Positions 24,882 through 34,059 of a DNA stretch of 53,333 bases are shown piece by piece (position 1 is the first letter of the stretch; each line of letters begins with the position of its first letter). The translations under genes and the position numbers were made by a program. The DNA comes from an uncultured Gammaproteobacteria bacterium. GTDB lineage: Bacteria; Pseudomonadota; Gammaproteobacteria; GCA-2729495. The stretch lies in assembly GCA_947258805.1 (NCBI GenBank), contig CAMYJV010000005.1:1197-54529 (forward strand). The letters run 5' to 3'. A model generated the notes under the pieces. The model was not told the origin of the DNA and did not search any database. It saw nothing but the letters and a program-made list of their open reading frames with translations.

Positions 24882-25688
24882 ATGGTCAAGGGGTTTTTCT
24901 TTCCGCGCACCGCTACGGGACAGGCGTCCATCGTGCCTGCGCCGCCGTGGCATTACTCCGGCGATCTGCTGACCCTGGAATACCGTACCGATCCCGAAGC
25001 CGTGGCAGAGCTGCTGCCCCCCGGCGTCGAGCCCGCGGCGGAAGACCCCGGAGCCGTGGCGGCGATCTGGGCCGACTGGCAGAGCTGCGGTGACGACCTC
25101 AGCCAGCTCCTGGACCCGGTGCGTTCCCAGTACAAGGAAATGTTTTTCGTGGTGCGCTGCCAGTACCGCGGCCAGACTTACTCGCGCTGCATTTACATCT
25201 GGGTAGACAAGGATTTCGCGCTGGTGCGGGGTTACCACCAGGGCTACCCGAAAAAGCTCGGTTCCATACACCTGACCCGCCCCGTCACAGTCGGCCGGGC
25301 CGGGCCGCGGCTCGAGAAAGGCGGGCGCTTCGGCGCAACGCTGGCGGCCAGTGATCGACGCCTTGTAGATGCGAGCTTTACGATTGCCGGTGAGAGTGAC
25401 TCGGCCGGCTTCGTGAACGGCCACCCGATGCTGCACAATCGCTGGGTGCAACGTATCGAGTCCGACGGCACGGATGCGTTGTCTGAAGTCGTCACCATGT
25501 CCGGTTACGACGCAGACATCGGCCGCACCTTCACCGGCGACTTCACGCTGGATTTCGGCGATTCGCCGGTGGAAGAACTGCAGCGCATCGCGCCGCGCGA
25601 ACTGATTGCCGGTTACTGGCAGGAAGTGGGCGTCTCCTGGGGCGGCGGCAAGACCCTGCACCGCGACGGCCTCGAGGCCATCGAATGA
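24882..25688 (+). CDS. Acetoacetate decarboxylase-family protein
   Basis: This 268-residue protein has the ADC-family fold. The key sign is RGYHQGYPKKLGSIHL, where the paired lysines correspond to the Schiff-base lysine and its neighbour in acetoacetate decarboxylase. PWHYSGDLLTLEYRTDPEAVAELLPPGVEP at the N-terminus is typical too. Members catalyse decarboxylation, aldol or dehydration chemistry on keto acids, including products of meta-cleavage. The ATG at 24882 (MVKGFFFPRTATG) is preferred to an upstream in-frame ATG at 24777, which would overlap the divergent FAH gene. It overlaps the marR gene by 4 bases and heads the ADC-marR-nitrilase operon. Confidence 0.88.
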   Translation: MVKGFFFPRTATGQASIVPAPPWHYSGDLLTLEYRTDPEAVAELLPPGVEPAAEDPGAVAAIWADWQSCGDDLSQLLDPVRSQYKEMFFVVRCQYRGQTYSRCIYIWVDKDFALVRGYHQGYPKKLGSIHLTRPVTVGRAGPRLEKGGRFGATLAASDRRLVDASFTIAGESDSAGFVNGHPMLHNRWVQRIESDGTDALSEVVTMSGYDADIGRTFTGDFTLDFGDSPVEELQRIAPRELIAGYWQEVGVSWGGGKTLHRDGLEAIE

Positions 25689-26218
25689 CACCACCGCCGG
25701 TCCCGCCGCCCATTCCTACCGGCGAGGAGGCTGCGCGCAAACGCGTCGGTGAACTGGACGTGGACCTGCCGTCGATGGCTGCGATTTCCAACCTGTTCCG
25801 GGTCGTGAACGCGGCACGCAACTACATCGAGCGCAACGTGCTGCGCGATTACAACCTGACCTTTTCGGGTTTCACGACGCTGTGGGTGTTGTGGGTGATG
25901 GGCTCCATGGAGACCCGCCACCTCGCGGCAGAGGCTGCGGTGACGAAGGGCACGCTCACCGGGATACTCAAGACTCTGGAAGACCGCGACCTGGTGGAAC
26001 GGGTCACACCGGAAGCCGACCGCCGCCTGACCCTGGTGCACCTGACGCGCAAGGGCGAGCGGCGCATGAATGAGATCTACCCGCGCTTCAACGCGGCGGA
26101 GCGCGACATCACGTCGGACCTCGACGAAGAAGAACGCAACGTGTTCGTTGCCACATTGCGTCACCTGCTGGGTTCCATTGACCAGCTGGAAAAACAACAG
26201 GCGGTGAACTATGGCTGA
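25685..26218 (+). CDS. MarR-family transcriptional regulator
   Basis: This 177-residue protein has the MarR winged-helix core. Recognition region HLAAEAAVTKGTLTGILKTLEDRDLVERVTPEADRRLTLVHLTRKGERRMNEI (approximate residues 77-130) includes the DRR wing motif. An N-terminal helix precedes it for dimerisation. MarR proteins usually repress nearby catabolic genes until an aromatic or acidic ligand binds. It overlaps the decarboxylase-like gene upstream by 4 bases and the nitrilase downstream by 8 bases. The palindrome at 24815-24830 is its likely binding site; a similar sequence at 7222-7237 could extend its control to the P450 operon. Confidence 0.92.
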   Translation: MTPPPVPPPIPTGEEAARKRVGELDVDLPSMAAISNLFRVVNAARNYIERNVLRDYNLTFSGFTTLWVLWVMGSMETRHLAAEAAVTKGTLTGILKTLEDRDLVERVTPEADRRLTLVHLTRKGERRMNEIYPRFNAAERDITSDLDEEERNVFVATLRHLLGSIDQLEKQQAVNYG

Positions 26219-27401
26219 GACCGCTGCGCGCAAACCGGTGGCGCCGTACCTGGCCGTCGGCTTGTCTACCGTGATCTACGGTATCAGTGAACGCAAGCAG
26301 ATTAAGTACAACCTCGAGACCATCGAGGAAGCCATCCACGCGGGCGTGTCGATGGTGAACATCAACATGCCGGTGAAAATCATCGCGCTGGCGGAAGGCG
26401 CATTGACCGGCTTTACCGACGAAATTTTCGACCTGCCGCACAAGCTGGCGGCCAACGAGCTGTTCATCGATATTCCCGGGCCGGAAACCGAAACCCTGGG
26501 GCGGCTCGCGAAGCTCTACAACACTTACATCATCGTGCAGTGCAAGGCACGCTGGCCCGAGGTCATTGCCGACCGCTACTTCAACACGCTGTTCGTGATC
26601 GCGCCGAGCGGCGAGGTGGTGCACAAGGCCGCGAAGAACCACGTGTGGTGCCGCGAGCGCTCGTGCATGCCGCACGACGTGTACGACCGCTGGGTCGAGT
26701 TGTTCGGTGACGGTATCGAGGCCTTCTACCCGGTGCTGAAGACCGAGGACATCGGCAACATCGGCACTATCTGCTGCAGCGACGGCGAGTACCCTGAGGC
26801 CGTGCGCGCGCTGGCCTTCAACGGCGCTGAGGTGGTGTACCGGCCCAGCGAAGCGACGCCGATGACCACGGCCGGTTACCCCGGCGGCGGCACGTGGATG
26901 GTGCAGAACCGCGGCCATGCGGAGTTCAACTCCGTGTACATGCTGTGCCCGAACGCCGGCCCGGTTTATCTCGGCGCAACCTCGAAACACCCGGTGGACA
27001 TTGCCGGCGGCAGCGCGCACATCGTTGATTACCGGGGCGAGGTCATGTCCTACAGCGCGTCGACAAACAATACGATTGTCGCGGCGACTATCGACATCGA
27101 GGCGCTGCGCCAGTTCCGCATCATGAACCTGAACAGCAATTGGCTGAAAGATTTGCGCGTGGAGTTGTTCAAGCGCATGTACGAGGAGCCGATTCACCCG
27201 AAGAACCTGTGGCTGGAGCAGGATCCGCTGCCCCACGCGCAGGTGGACGAAATCTATCGCGCAAACATCCAGCGGCTGGTGGATCGCGGCACTTACACGA
27301 AGCCCGCTTTCGAACACGAGGGCTGCAAGTTCCAGCCCGGCGACGAAGGTGGGTCCTGGGAAGAAACCAAGCAGGCCCTGTGGGGCCCGTGGTTGGAGTG
27401 A
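26211..27401 (+). CDS. Nitrilase-superfamily carbon-nitrogen hydrolase
   Basis: This 396-residue protein carries the nitrilase-fold triad. Glu62 is in AEGALTGF, Lys139 in EVVHKAAKN, and Cys189 in ICCSDGEYPE, aligned with the family motif C-x-D-x-x-F/Y-P-E. The sequence also has YRPSEATPM, in the region that shapes the substrate pocket. It is longer than typical amidases because of a C-terminal extension of about 90 residues. The reaction is hydrolysis of an amide or nitrile; the substrate cannot be read from the sequence. It overlaps marR by 8 bases and is the last gene of that operon. Release of an amine or ammonia from an amide would fit the amine theme of the region. Confidence 0.88.
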   Translation: MAETAARKPVAPYLAVGLSTVIYGISERKQIKYNLETIEEAIHAGVSMVNINMPVKIIALAEGALTGFTDEIFDLPHKLAANELFIDIPGPETETLGRLAKLYNTYIIVQCKARWPEVIADRYFNTLFVIAPSGEVVHKAAKNHVWCRERSCMPHDVYDRWVELFGDGIEAFYPVLKTEDIGNIGTICCSDGEYPEAVRALAFNGAEVVYRPSEATPMTTAGYPGGGTWMVQNRGHAEFNSVYMLCPNAGPVYLGATSKHPVDIAGGSAHIVDYRGEVMSYSASTNNTIVAATIDIEALRQFRIMNLNSNWLKDLRVELFKRMYEEPIHPKNLWLEQDPLPHAQVDEIYRANIQRLVDRGTYTKPAFEHEGCKFQPGDEGGSWEETKQALWGPWLE

Positions 27402-27416
27402 CACAAAGCAGAATGA

Positions 27417-27446
27417 TTGTGCTGGCCTTGCGGCCATGCTTAAATG
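27417..27446 (+). promoter_or_regulatory. Possible sigma-70 promoter of the TonB-receptor operon
   Basis: TTGTGC (27417-27422) and TAAATG (27441-27446) are separated by 18 bases and lie 72 bases before the receptor start. Each hexamer matches the consensus at four of six positions. It is the best candidate in the 117-base gap between the nitrilase and receptor genes. Confidence 0.35.
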
Positions 27447-27518
27447 AGTGAGCTCCGAGGTTGTAGTAAAACTGCAACAACAGGAGTGGGGCAAAAGACA
27501 CGATGGGGGGAAACATCG

Positions 27519-29975
27519 ATGAAAGCAGGAAAACCTGGCCTGGTTAAGGCCCTGGTGGTGGCTGTTGCCACTGTCTTAACTACGGGCATCGCAATCGCGG
27601 AGGAACTGGAGGACATCCTGGTCACGGCCACGCGTCGCGAGCAGAGCCTGCAGGACGTGGCCGTATCGGTCACGGCCTTCGACAGCCGGCAGATTCGCGA
27701 AATGGGCTTCGTTAACACCGTGGACATCGTGCAGATGACCCCCGGGCTGAATTACACGGTGCCGAACGCAGCCGGCAGCCAGATCAATTTCTTCATGCGC
27801 GGCGTGGGTCTGAACGATTTCGCCGACGCGCAGGAAAACCCGGTAGCGGTATACGTCGACGATGCCTATCGCCCGGCCATGGGTGGCCTGCACCAGCAGC
27901 TGTTCGACGTGGAGCGCGTGGAAATACTGCGCGGGCCGCAGGGCGCCCTGTTCGGTCGCAACACGACGGGCGGCGTCGTGCACTTCATTACCAAGCGGCC
28001 GACCGATGAGCTGGAAGGCTTCGTGGATGCGACCTACGGCGATTATGAGCAGATCAAGGTCGAGGGCGCTCTGAGCGGCCCCATACTCAAGGACACGCTG
28101 CTTGGCCGCTTGTCAGCGGGGTACAACACGCACGACGGTTACACGGACAATCGGTTTCGTCCTAACGCAGTGGCCACCAACAACTCCGACGACTACAACG
28201 AGTCGGACGCGTACGCGCTGCGCGGGCAGCTCCTGTACAAGCCGACAGATGACATCGAAGCGCTGCTGATCGGCTATTACACCGACGCCAGCGCCCAGGT
28301 GGGCGCGTGGCAGCACCAGTCGACGCGGCCGGGCACCGACCCGACCGATCCCGCCCCAAACCTCGACGCCAGCCTGCCGCTGGGCAGCGGCTCGAATCCA
28401 TGGTGTGACCAGCCCGGCTTCGATTTCGGTCCGGGCGAGCCCGGCAAGGACTGCTTCGGCTTTTTCGGCGGCATCTTCGGCGTCGACGAGGTGGGTTTCG
28501 ATCCCGACGGCGATCCGTGGAAGGGCAACTATGATCGCGACGGCGAGGTGAAGATCGAAACCAAGGGCGGCACGCTGGATGTCGACTGGGCCCTGGGCGA
28601 GTTCAACCTGACATCTATCACTTCCTACTACGACGTAGATCGCAGCCAGGAAGAAGACACCGAAATGGGTCCGTTGCCGCTGCTGATTCCCACTTTCAAG
28701 GCCCAGACCGAGACCTGGAGCCAGGAAATCCGGCTGTCGAAGGACGAGGGTCAGTTCCGCTGGCTCGGCGGTTTCTACTATTTCGACAATGACGTCGACG
28801 GCGACTACACGCTGGACACGACGCCGATCCTCGACTTCGTCCTGCTGAGCACGCCCTACAACCAGGAAACGGAATCGTGGGCCCTGTTCGGCAACGTGGA
28901 ATACGACTTCAACGACCGATGGTCTGTGAGCGCCGGTCTGCGTTACACGGACGAGAACAAGAAGATGAATCTGCAGACTGTGGACAGCAACGGGGTACTG
29001 GCGGCCCTGGCGCCCACGCCCATCGCGTCGTACCGGCCGACGGCGGACTTCGCGGTGCTGTTCAACCGCTCTTCCGTCGGCAGCGACCTTTCAGAATTTG
29101 ACGAGAGTTACTGGACCGGTGATCTGAAGCTCAATTTCAAGCCCACGGATGATGTGCTGTTGTATGCATCCTATGCCAGGGGTGTGAAGTCTGCCGGCTT
29201 CAACTCCGGCTTCGTCGACATCACGGGCGTATTCGCGGCCAACATCATCGCACCGCTCAGTGATCCGATCTGCGCGGACTCGTCCGTCAAGTTCCGCGCG
29301 AACGGTGTCTGCACGAATATCCCCTTCGATAAGGAAGAGGTTGACGCGTACGAGATCGGCGTGAAGTCGACGGTGTTCGGCGGGACCACCCGGATCAACG
29401 CGGCCGGCTTCTACTACGACTACCAGAACCTGCAGGTACTGGGCTTCCAGTTCTTCAACCAGGTGATCTTCAACGCGGATGCGGAAATGTCGGGCGCCGA
29501 GCTGGAGATCCAGACCACGCCGCTTGAAGGCCTCGACCTGATGCTCGGCGTGTCGTACCTGGACTCCCAGGCGGATGACATCCCGAACCGGGACACCGGT
29601 GCGCTGAACGACCGTGACCCGGTGTCTGCGCCGGAGTGGACCATCAACGCAATGGCCCGCTACGAGTGGCCGGTGCAGCTGCTGCGGGGCAACCTCGCGC
29701 TGATGGTCTGGGGTAACTACCAGGATGAGACTTATTTCGACATCCTGAATCACCCGGTCTCCCGCGAGAACGGCTACACCGTCTGGAACGTCCGCGGTGA
29801 GTACACCACTGACGACGGCCGCTGGCAGCTGGCCGCCTTCCTGAAAAATGCCGGCGACGAGGAGTACAAGACCTACACTTTCGACTTCACTGTGCCCTTC
29901 GGCTTCAACCAGCAGGCCTTCGGCGAACCGCAGTGGTGGGGCGTCAGCGCCCGTTACAGCTTCGGAGGCCTGTAA
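27519..29975 (+). CDS. TonB-dependent outer-membrane receptor
   Basis: This 818-residue protein has a signal peptide (KALVVAVATVLTTGIAIAEE) and the TonB box-like DILVTATRREQS. The plug domain follows (VSVTAFDSRQIREMGFVNTVDIVQMTPGLNY, VDDAYRPAM, EILRGPQGALFGRNTTGGVVHFITKRP), then a 22-strand-type barrel ending in the aromatic-rich YSFGGL. The plug style is that of receptors used by proteobacteria for organic substrates and not only siderophores. The ATG at 27519 is preferred because it begins the signal peptide. The MFS, two SDRs and the amine dehydrogenase follow on the same strand with short gaps, so the receptor may bring the amine or its precursor across the outer membrane. That role is inference. 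Confidence 0.95.
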   Translation: MKAGKPGLVKALVVAVATVLTTGIAIAEELEDILVTATRREQSLQDVAVSVTAFDSRQIREMGFVNTVDIVQMTPGLNYTVPNAAGSQINFFMRGVGLNDFADAQENPVAVYVDDAYRPAMGGLHQQLFDVERVEILRGPQGALFGRNTTGGVVHFITKRPTDELEGFVDATYGDYEQIKVEGALSGPILKDTLLGRLSAGYNTHDGYTDNRFRPNAVATNNSDDYNESDAYALRGQLLYKPTDDIEALLIGYYTDASAQVGAWQHQSTRPGTDPTDPAPNLDASLPLGSGSNPWCDQPGFDFGPGEPGKDCFGFFGGIFGVDEVGFDPDGDPWKGNYDRDGEVKIETKGGTLDVDWALGEFNLTSITSYYDVDRSQEEDTEMGPLPLLIPTFKAQTETWSQEIRLSKDEGQFRWLGGFYYFDNDVDGDYTLDTTPILDFVLLSTPYNQETESWALFGNVEYDFNDRWSVSAGLRYTDENKKMNLQTVDSNGVLAALAPTPIASYRPTADFAVLFNRSSVGSDLSEFDESYWTGDLKLNFKPTDDVLLYASYARGVKSAGFNSGFVDITGVFAANIIAPLSDPICADSSVKFRANGVCTNIPFDKEEVDAYEIGVKSTVFGGTTRINAAGFYYDYQNLQVLGFQFFNQVIFNADAEMSGAELEIQTTPLEGLDLMLGVSYLDSQADDIPNRDTGALNDRDPVSAPEWTINAMARYEWPVQLLRGNLALMVWGNYQDETYFDILNHPVSRENGYTVWNVRGEYTTDDGRWQLAAFLKNAGDEEYKTYTFDFTVPFGFNQQAFGEPQWWGVSARYSFGGL

Positions 29976-30005
29976 GTTCCCGGACGCCTGAAGGCGGCGG
30001 CGAAT

Positions 30006-31202
30006 ATGTTTGCTTTGATCGCGGGCGATGCAACGCCCGTCGATGTCAACGCCCGGAAATGCCTCGGGGCCGCGTTCCTTATGGGAGTCGTCGGCCCCGA
30101 GGTTTTTATTGTCCAGCCCGGGTTCGTGCAGGGCCTGGTGGAATACCTGGGTTTCGATGACAAGACCGCCGGCTACGTGGCGAGCGGCGAGATGTTCGGC
30201 AGCGCCGCCACCACGATCCTGATGACCGTCATCTCGCACCGGGTTAACTGGCGCCAGGTCTTCGCGTGGTCGCTGCTGCTGATCTTTGCAGCCAACGCAT
30301 TGTGCACGGTGGTCGACGATGCGCAGGCGTTTGTGATTCTGCGCTTCGTCGCGGGCCTCGGGTCAGGCGGGCTGGTGTCCCTGAGCTTTGCCACCATTGG
30401 CCTGTCGGCCAACCCGGACCGCAATTTCGGCTACTACATCATGTGGGTGCTGATTTACGGTGCGATCGCGCTGTTGCTGATGCCCACGGCCTACCGCCTG
30501 ACAGGCATGGACGGGGTGCTCTGGTTCTTTGCCTTGTTCCCGCTCGCGGCCTTGCCCTTCGTACGCTGGCTGCCCGTCAACGGCGAGGAGCATGCGCAGG
30601 TCGAAGAGGATGCTGTGAACCTGCCCGGCCAGCTGAAGGGCATGGCGCTGTTCGCGATGATGTTCTACTTCCTCGCGCAGGGTGTGGTCTGGGCGTACCT
30701 GTTCCTGATCGGCATGGCCGGTGGCCTGAGCGAGCAGGAGGTGGCGAATGGCCTGACCATCTCCCAGTTTGCGGGTATCGGCGGGGCGCTGCTCGCCGCG
30801 GTGCTGGCCCATCGCTACGGCCGGGCCCGGCCGCTGGCTGTGGGCATCCTCGGCGGTGCAGCGTGCCTGTACTTCCTGGTGGGCGAGTTCAGTTTCGTGG
30901 TCTATACCACGGCCGTCGTGGTCTACAACTTCCTGTGGAACCTGACCCATCCATTCCTGCTGGGTGCGATGGCGAGCTTCGACCGGACGGGCCGCGTGGT
31001 GGTTTACGCCGTTGCGATGCAGATGATTGGCCTGGCGGTGGGTCCCGGCCTGGCGGCCACGGTGATCAGCGAAGGCGATTACATCAACGTGAACTGGTTT
31101 GGCGCCGGGTTGTTCGTCGCGAGCTTCGTGTTCATTTTGCCGCCGGTGCTGACCCAGGCCCGGCGCTATCACGCCCTGGCTGCCGCGCAGCCGCCGGCCT
31201 GA
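30006..31202 (+). CDS. MFS transporter (intact copy)
   Basis: This 398-residue protein has about twelve hydrophobic segments and MFS features, such as SHRVNWRQVFAWSLL between the second and third helices and RFVAGLGSGGLVSLSF in the fourth. It is a close paralogue of the broken transporter at 8565-9678, and the two align through nearly their whole length. It lies 30 bases after the TonB receptor and 3 bases before an SDR gene, so it is likely the inner-membrane partner of the receptor for a shared substrate. The direction and substrate of transport cannot be told from sequence. Confidence 0.9.
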   Translation: MFALIAGDATPVDVNARKCLGAAFLMGVVGPEVFIVQPGFVQGLVEYLGFDDKTAGYVASGEMFGSAATTILMTVISHRVNWRQVFAWSLLLIFAANALCTVVDDAQAFVILRFVAGLGSGGLVSLSFATIGLSANPDRNFGYYIMWVLIYGAIALLLMPTAYRLTGMDGVLWFFALFPLAALPFVRWLPVNGEEHAQVEEDAVNLPGQLKGMALFAMMFYFLAQGVVWAYLFLIGMAGGLSEQEVANGLTISQFAGIGGALLAAVLAHRYGRARPLAVGILGGAACLYFLVGEFSFVVYTTAVVVYNFLWNLTHPFLLGAMASFDRTGRVVVYAVAMQMIGLAVGPGLAATVISEGDYINVNWFGAGLFVASFVFILPPVLTQARRYHALAAAQPPA

Positions 31203-31205
31203 GCC

Positions 31206-32012
31206 GTGAGCCGCGTCGACGGCAAAACGATACTGGTCACCGGTGCGGCGCACGGCATCGGCGCCGCGACAGCCCGGGTGCTGGCCGAGGCCGGGGCTGA
31301 GCTGTTCCTGGCAGATATCGATGCGGCAGCGGGCGAGGCACTGTTAGCAGAGCTGCAGGGTGCCGGCCAAAGCGCCCGGTTTCTGCGGCTGGATGTGGCC
31401 GATGAGGCGCAGTGGGTGAGTGCGATCTCACAGGTCGAAGCTCACGGCGGGCTCGACGTGCTGGTGAACAATGCCGGTATCGTGGTCGTAGCGCGTATCG
31501 AGCAGACCAGCCTCGCCGACCTACAACGCATCTGCGCGGTCAACTTGCACGGGACCTTTCTCGGTATGAAGCACGCGGTACCCGCGATGAAAGCCCGCGC
31601 TGCGGCCAGCAAGGCCGGCGGATCCATCGTGAACGTGTCGTCCGTGGTGGGCATCAAGGCTTACCCTTTCGGGGCGGCCTACAGCATGACCAAGGGCGGC
31701 GTGCGCGCGCTGACGAAATCTGCCGCAGTGGAGTTTGCGATGTTGAAGTACAACATCCGCGTGAATTCGATTCACCCGGGCCTCGTCGACACGCCGATGC
31801 TCGAGCAGGAGACGGCGGAGCACGCCCGGCTGGGCAGCCTTGGTGCGACGACGGAGGCGGGCACGCGCGCGGCTTTCGAGTCGATGGCGCCCATCGGACG
31901 CTTTGCCGAGCCGGAGGAAATCGCCCGGGGTATCCTGTTCCTGGCCTCGGACGACAGTTCGTTCATGACCGGCTCTGAACTGGTGATGGACGGCGGGGAT
32001 ACGGCAGGATGA
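31206..32012 (+). CDS. Short-chain dehydrogenase/reductase (SDR 1)
   Basis: This 268-residue classical SDR has the NAD(P) motif TGAAHGIG, DVLVNNAGIV, the catalytic Ser in NVSSVVG and the Tyr-Lys pair in YSMTKGG. An acidic residue after strand 2 (LADIDAA) points to NAD preference. Translation starts at GTG 31206, three bases after the MFS stop, and the next SDR follows after four bases. It probably oxidises a hydroxyl group of a pathway intermediate; alcohol or aldehyde forms of the amine-derived product are candidates. Confidence 0.92.
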   Translation: MSRVDGKTILVTGAAHGIGAATARVLAEAGAELFLADIDAAAGEALLAELQGAGQSARFLRLDVADEAQWVSAISQVEAHGGLDVLVNNAGIVVVARIEQTSLADLQRICAVNLHGTFLGMKHAVPAMKARAAASKAGGSIVNVSSVVGIKAYPFGAAYSMTKGGVRALTKSAAVEFAMLKYNIRVNSIHPGLVDTPMLEQETAEHARLGSLGATTEAGTRAAFESMAPIGRFAEPEEIARGILFLASDDSSFMTGSELVMDGGDTAG

Positions 32013-32016
32013 CGAC

Positions 32017-32820
32017 ATGATCGGCAGGCTCGACAACCGGGTGGCCATAGTGACCGGCGCCGGGCAGGGTATCGGCGAGGGTATCGCGAAGGTCTTCGCC
32101 CGCGCCGGGGCGAAGGTGGTAGTCGCCACACGCACGGCCGCCAACGGCCAGGAAACGGTCGATGCGATCAACGCGGCGGGCGGCGAAGCCTGCCTGATCC
32201 GGTGCGACGTCGGTCACCGCGAACAGGTTGACGCGGCGGTGGCCAGCACTGTCGATACTTACGGCCGCCTGGACATCATGGTGCACAACGCGGCCGTGTA
32301 CCCGATGCACACCATCGAGGCGCTGACGGACGACGAGCTGGAACTGACACTGGCCGTGAACCTGAAGGCGGGGTTCTGGCTGACTCAGGCCTCGGTGCCG
32401 CACATGCGCAAGCAGGGCGGCGGCCGGCTGCTGTTTACGTCATCCGTGACCGGGCCGACGGTGGCGATGCCCGGCACGGCCCACTATGCGGCCACGAAGG
32501 CCGGGCTGAACGGCTTTATCCGCACCGCGGCTCTCGAGTACGCGCGTGAAAACATCACGGTGAACGGCGTGGAACCGGGGTACATCCTGACACCGGCGAT
32601 GCAGGCGCTGGGTGATGAGGCCGAGCTGAAAGAGATGGCGGCCCTGATCCCGATAGGCAAGCTGGGCGATCCCGAGGACATCGCGAACACGATGCTGTTC
32701 CTGGCCTCGGACGAGGCGGCCTACATCACCGGTCAGACCGTCGTGGTGGACGGGGGCTCCACGCTGCCCGAGAGCCCGGTGGTCCTGAGCGCCTTTTACG
32801 CGAGCGGCGGCTTCGACTGA
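32017..32820 (+). CDS. Short-chain dehydrogenase/reductase (SDR 2)
   Basis: This 267-residue classical SDR has TGAGQGIGEGIA, MVHNAAVYP, Ser in FTSSVTG and the catalytic YAATKAG. After strand 2 it reads VVATRTAANGQ, with an Arg that points to NADP preference, in contrast to SDR 1. The two adjacent SDRs are not close copies of each other. It starts 4 bases after SDR 1 and ends 57 bases before the amine dehydrogenase heavy chain gene. Confidence 0.92.
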   Translation: MIGRLDNRVAIVTGAGQGIGEGIAKVFARAGAKVVVATRTAANGQETVDAINAAGGEACLIRCDVGHREQVDAAVASTVDTYGRLDIMVHNAAVYPMHTIEALTDDELELTLAVNLKAGFWLTQASVPHMRKQGGGRLLFTSSVTGPTVAMPGTAHYAATKAGLNGFIRTAALEYARENITVNGVEPGYILTPAMQALGDEAELKEMAALIPIGKLGDPEDIANTMLFLASDEAAYITGQTVVVDGGSTLPESPVVLSAFYASGGFD

Positions 32821-32877
32821 CCGGAGTGGCATGTTGATGGCGGTTCATAATAGAGTGCGGGCAGGGGACGCAGCACG

Positions 32878-34038
32878 GTGAACAAGGTGTCGTTTTCGAG
32901 GACTTTCGCAACAGCACTGCTGCTTGCAACAGGGTCAGCCGGCGCCGATCTGCCGGCCGACAAGATGGGCGAGGTCCGCACCTTGCCCGCGACCTGGCCG
33001 CCGCACTGGATTATTGCCCACGACGTGTCCTACAGCCATATACGCGATGGCAAGTCCTTTGTGCTCGACGCCGATGCCGACAGCGTCGGGCAGCAGTTCA
33101 AGGGCATGGTCAACGGCAGCTTCGCGGCGAATTTCGTGCAGGCCACGACCCGACCGGAGCTTTACATCGCCGAGACTTTTTATTCCCGCGGCACGCGCGG
33201 TGAACGCCTCGATGTACTGACCATCTACGACAAGGGCACGCTGGCGCCACTCGGTGAAGTCATCCTGGAAGCCAACCAGCGGGCCTTCATCATTCCGCAA
33301 CGGAACCTGATGAAGCTCACCGCCGATGAGAGCCTGATCCTGGTCTACAATTTTTCGCCGGCAATGTCCGTCAGCATTGTGGATGCCGTGGGGCGCAAGT
33401 CCCTGGGCACGCTGCCGACGCCGGGTTGTGCCGCGATCTTTCCAACGGGTGCCCGCGGCTTCAGCGCGCTGTGTGGCGACGGGTCTCTGTATACGGCGAA
33501 CCTCGACGCGGCGGGGAAGGTCGCGTCCTCCAGCCGCAGCGACGTGTTCTTTGACGTGCAGAACGATCCGCTGATGGAACAGCCGGCCTGGATCAACGGC
33601 CGCGCCTATTTCCCCAGCTACCAGGGCAAGATTGTTCCGGTGGACTTCACGGGCGACAAGCCGGTGATTGGCGAGCCGTGGTCCCTGCTCGATGCCGATT
33701 CTGCAGGATGGCGGCCCGGCGGTCTCGTGCCGACGGCCGAAGATGCGAACGGCCGCATGTACGTGATAATGCACCCGGACGGTGGCGACGGCACGCACAA
33801 GGATCCGGGCGTGGAAGTCTGGGTGTACGACCCGGTGAAGCAGGAACGGCTGGCGCGGTTGCCACTGCAGATGCCCGGCCTGTCCATCGCATTGACCCTC
33901 GATAAGGACAAGCCCTTGTTGATTGTGACGACTGTGGAGATGACACTGGACGTATACGATGCAGGTTCCGGGGACTTGCTGCGGACACTGGCCGATTTTG
34001 GTCAGATGACCCCCATCATCGTCTTCGGGGCCCGGTAA
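32878..34038 (+). CDS. TTQ amine dehydrogenase heavy (large) subunit
   Basis: This 386-residue protein has a Sec signal peptide (MNKVSFSRTFATALLLATGSAGA) and a seven-bladed beta-propeller of the methylamine/aralkylamine dehydrogenase heavy-chain family. Visible segments include DVSYSHIRDGKSFVLDADA, FSRGTRG-type YIAETFYSRGTRGERLDVLTIYD, and a C-terminal DAGSGDLLRTLADFGQMTP. The heavy chain forms the alpha2beta2 periplasmic enzyme with the TTQ-bearing light chain. GTG 32878 is supported by AGGGGA upstream. It is 21 bases before the light chain gene. In aau and mau operons mauE and mauD normally lie between these two genes; here they are missing and are found at 1823-2978. Symbol aauB or mauB would depend on substrate. 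Confidence 0.9.
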   Translation: MNKVSFSRTFATALLLATGSAGADLPADKMGEVRTLPATWPPHWIIAHDVSYSHIRDGKSFVLDADADSVGQQFKGMVNGSFAANFVQATTRPELYIAETFYSRGTRGERLDVLTIYDKGTLAPLGEVILEANQRAFIIPQRNLMKLTADESLILVYNFSPAMSVSIVDAVGRKSLGTLPTPGCAAIFPTGARGFSALCGDGSLYTANLDAAGKVASSSRSDVFFDVQNDPLMEQPAWINGRAYFPSYQGKIVPVDFTGDKPVIGEPWSLLDADSAGWRPGGLVPTAEDANGRMYVIMHPDGGDGTHKDPGVEVWVYDPVKQERLARLPLQMPGLSIALTLDKDKPLLIVTTVEMTLDVYDAGSGDLLRTLADFGQMTPIIVFGAR

Positions 34039-34059
34039 CCTGGTAACGGCACGCACGGC